Program-made: the position numbers and the translations under genes
From: Lewinellaceae bacterium
GTDB taxonomy: Bacteria; Bacteroidota; Bacteroidia; Chitinophagales; Saprospiraceae
Reading direction: 5' to 3'
NCBI GenBank assembly: GCA_020636255.1
Contig: JACJYE010000003.1
Coordinates: 1 to 64,000, forward strand
DNA: 64,000 nt
Notes under the pieces: model-generated
Databases searched by the model: none
The model's input: the letters and a program-made list of their open reading frames with translations, nothing else
What the model was told of the DNA's origin: nothing
Shown: positions 63,401 to 64,000 of the stretch, one piece after another
How positions within the stretch are numbered: position 1 is the stretch's first letter
Layout: each line of letters begins with the position of its first letter

Positions 63401-64000
63401 ACTGAGTCCTACAGCTCCTGCCCGGACTGCCAACCGGTAGCCAACTGCGACCCTACCCCCTCTCCCCACATCTTCCTGTCCAACCCCGTACCGGGAAGCC
63501 CGGAGATCGTGCGCCTCAAACTCGAAGGAACCGATCTGACAAGCCTGGTATCGGGCGCAGGCCTGGTTTACAGCATTGAAATCGATGAGGCCAACGGGAA
63601 AATGTATTGGATCAAAACGGGGATTACCAGCCCGAAGATCTTCAGGGCCAACCTCAACGGCTCCGATGTCGAAGAAATTCCCGTGCCCAACCTCAACGCT
63701 CCGGTATACCTGGCCCTCGACTTGCCCAACGGCCAAATGTACTGGGGTGAACAGGGCTCTGGCAGAAAGATCCGACGCGCCAAGCTCGATGGCTCCGGCA
63801 GCGCCAACGTGGTGATCAATCTGCAAAGCGACCCCTTCGACCTGGAACTGGACCTCGTGAACCGGCATGTCTACTGGACGGAACCGGGTTCCGGTAATAT
63901 AAAAAGGGGCAACCTGGACGGATTCAACAGTGGAGGCCAGACGATACTCACCACCAGCGGCTACCCCGGCGCCCTGGCCCTCGACGTCCCCAACGGAAAA
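60482..64000 (+). CDS. Multidomain secreted protein: lipase-like alpha/beta-hydrolase, M43-like metalloprotease and YWTD propeller (partial)
   Basis: The frame opens at ATG 60482 and stays open to the window end (1,173 codons). A signal peptide (MNKVYNYLPWVLFLSLAFSS, ending AAQ) precedes an alpha/beta-hydrolase domain with the oxyanion HGWAG at 40-44 and nucleophile elbow AHSMGG (Ser194), as in lipases and PGAP1-like enzymes. A pre-peptidase C-terminal-like beta domain lies at about 440-600. A metzincin follows with HELGHYWGLKH (His773, Glu774, His777, His783) and Met-turn LMDY (Met816), closest in pattern to M43 pappalysins. A Cys-rich stretch (CNNNGICDPTESYSSCPDC) and YWTD-type LDL-receptor class B repeats (GKMYWIKTG, RHVYWTEPG) come after residue about 995. 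It is probably exported; the C-terminus is not visible. Confidence 0.82.
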   Translation, partial: MNKVYNYLPWVLFLSLAFSSISAAQEPGDCDCVYPVIFVHGWAGDGGSWSDFYENPDFEKVWGEILPDNAPPQIYHAVLNAQLSTNIWGLDNTPDDDPNTSAFEYVNDDVIVHEQFENTAALAPGCAYAINFKAFWNQDQNAPRVELNNWNIPPILGSDSNESSAFKQGYALGRMIKYVLALTGKEKVILVAHSMGGLAAREYLQRMVNGIPAWWVEPGVGGHKVAKLFTVSTPHLGSVTFDFLDGINTETTGFDLRSEAVRDLRYYYEVNGIPFYEGAYLFGIDEANIPAADYYNADVNCNAVTGQSPTGPIQSLNARSIVPWWEGTTYNDALPLPQDVKYTYYVSDKIPTNGEPGDFIVEADRQWLYSSGNGSTQDHLAGNSLPEPSNGTPYQLSDRITSPYNRIHSNIIDAIQTSVIEDTDVIASGLDEGDYPYFAGKVEPGNWYKGLPQKRAGRVPADSDYTSLENNLVDGDWYKVEITEETPVLELEIRKPDNASIITRVDLYYDQTPGPFANNSDNTLAATSGVNGPATMKVSTAGVLSSVFPGTYYFRITNALFNLPAPLQAWRYPYQFRVNTPLVSEDCTVKNQRYIHDASIAADCGLAPSQYEDCIPPYSGQAGKLRVPLKFHLGTGANAQFTQNNLENLIAAINLYYSLNPADLPLEYYIADIAAITHPGLVGNDYLFNYQDDCIDACGVTSTALAFQEIIDAPENENVINIFLVDEIYTSGLGDNQACVCNNSLGIHFDGIQAVWATNSAIAGAKGPQVLAHELGHYWGLKHPFDNTFPGPNDYCANDGISDTDPGPQGSSCNLMDYNELGLAPPFQTCTILELTDCQKAKMLDVLFNCETHLCVEPGQPLIKLANDQIVTNLEYSLSDIENENFDVLFAELSSTNATNTGNWAYWSLENTIFEYQGSELNLNSLIGTGMIEGEGTYILRIRDQSIYNPDCYSDWVTVTIIVGCNNNGICDPTESYSSCPDCQPVANCDPTPSPHIFLSNPVPGSPEIVRLKLEGTDLTSLVSGAGLVYSIEIDEANGKMYWIKTGITSPKIFRANLNGSDVEEIPVPNLNAPVYLALDLPNGQMYWGEQGSGRKIRRAKLDGSGSANVVINLQSDPFDLELDLVNRHVYWTEPGSGNIKRGNLDGFNSGGQTILTTSGYPGALALDVPNGK

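Overview
The window looks like a chromosomal segment of a moderately GC-rich Bacteroidota bacterium, most likely of the Saprospiria type (Saprospiraceae, Lewinella, Haliscomenobacter relatives). The main reasons are: at least five secreted proteins ending in a type IX secretion (T9SS) C-terminal sorting domain; giant HYR-like repeat adhesins; a Reg_prop/Y_Y_Y histidine kinase paired with a LytTR regulator; starts without clear Shine-Dalgarno sequences; and one good TAnnTTTG promoter box. The genus assignment is inference. No rRNA, tRNA or CRISPR array was seen.

Layout. 1-8200: the end of an unrecognised gene, a CBM48-like protein, a PaaK-type CoA ligase, an HpcH/HpaI aldolase, a fibronectin-III T9SS protein, a PQQ dehydrogenase with an inserted cytochrome c, a HAD-GNAT fusion and a stand-alone GNAT. 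8201-9147: a gene-free stretch holding a 150-bp miniature transposon. 9148-16004: an ECF sigma factor and a membrane protein with a duplicated cytoplasmic domain, facing a Uma2 nuclease, a TPR-CHAT putative protease and a tail-anchored surface protein. 16005-17411: gene-poor, with hairpins, one being a clear minus-strand terminator without an obvious gene. 17412-24888: a Bacteroidota-specific hypothetical, a heptad-repeat protein, a CrtC-like T9SS protein, GTP-type PEP carboxykinase and smaller secreted proteins. 25077-29021: a lipoprotein, TlyA and an Mla-type lipid transport operon (MlaE-MlaF-MlaD). 29249-30694: a thioredoxin-fold lipoprotein.

31243-53717 is dominated by two paralogous giant secreted proteins. 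They share a signal peptide, a beta-sandwich domain, two rounds of a Cys-containing domain plus a proprotein-convertase P-like domain, long arrays of HYR or HYR-like repeats, a lectin-like domain and a T9SS tail. The second would exceed 5,000 residues but is split by clustered small deletions in its 246-bp tandem array. The pair shows recent gene conversion, a 1,206-bp higher-order repeat and a terminator-like hairpin inside a signal-peptide coding region.

53796-64000: a second copy of the miniature transposon, a flavin amine oxidase-like enzyme, a two-component pair, a beta-helix-like secreted protein, and the first 1,173 codons of a multidomain secreted enzyme. That last protein combines an alpha/beta-hydrolase (lipase-like), a metzincin (M43-like) protease and YWTD-propeller repeats; it runs off the window.

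The most notable non-coding results are (i) a 150-bp mobile element present twice in opposite orientation, each copy flanked by a perfect 8-bp target duplication and with GTAA-type termini like IS66-family elements, and (ii) a dispersed 50-63 bp palindrome family whose arms co-vary.
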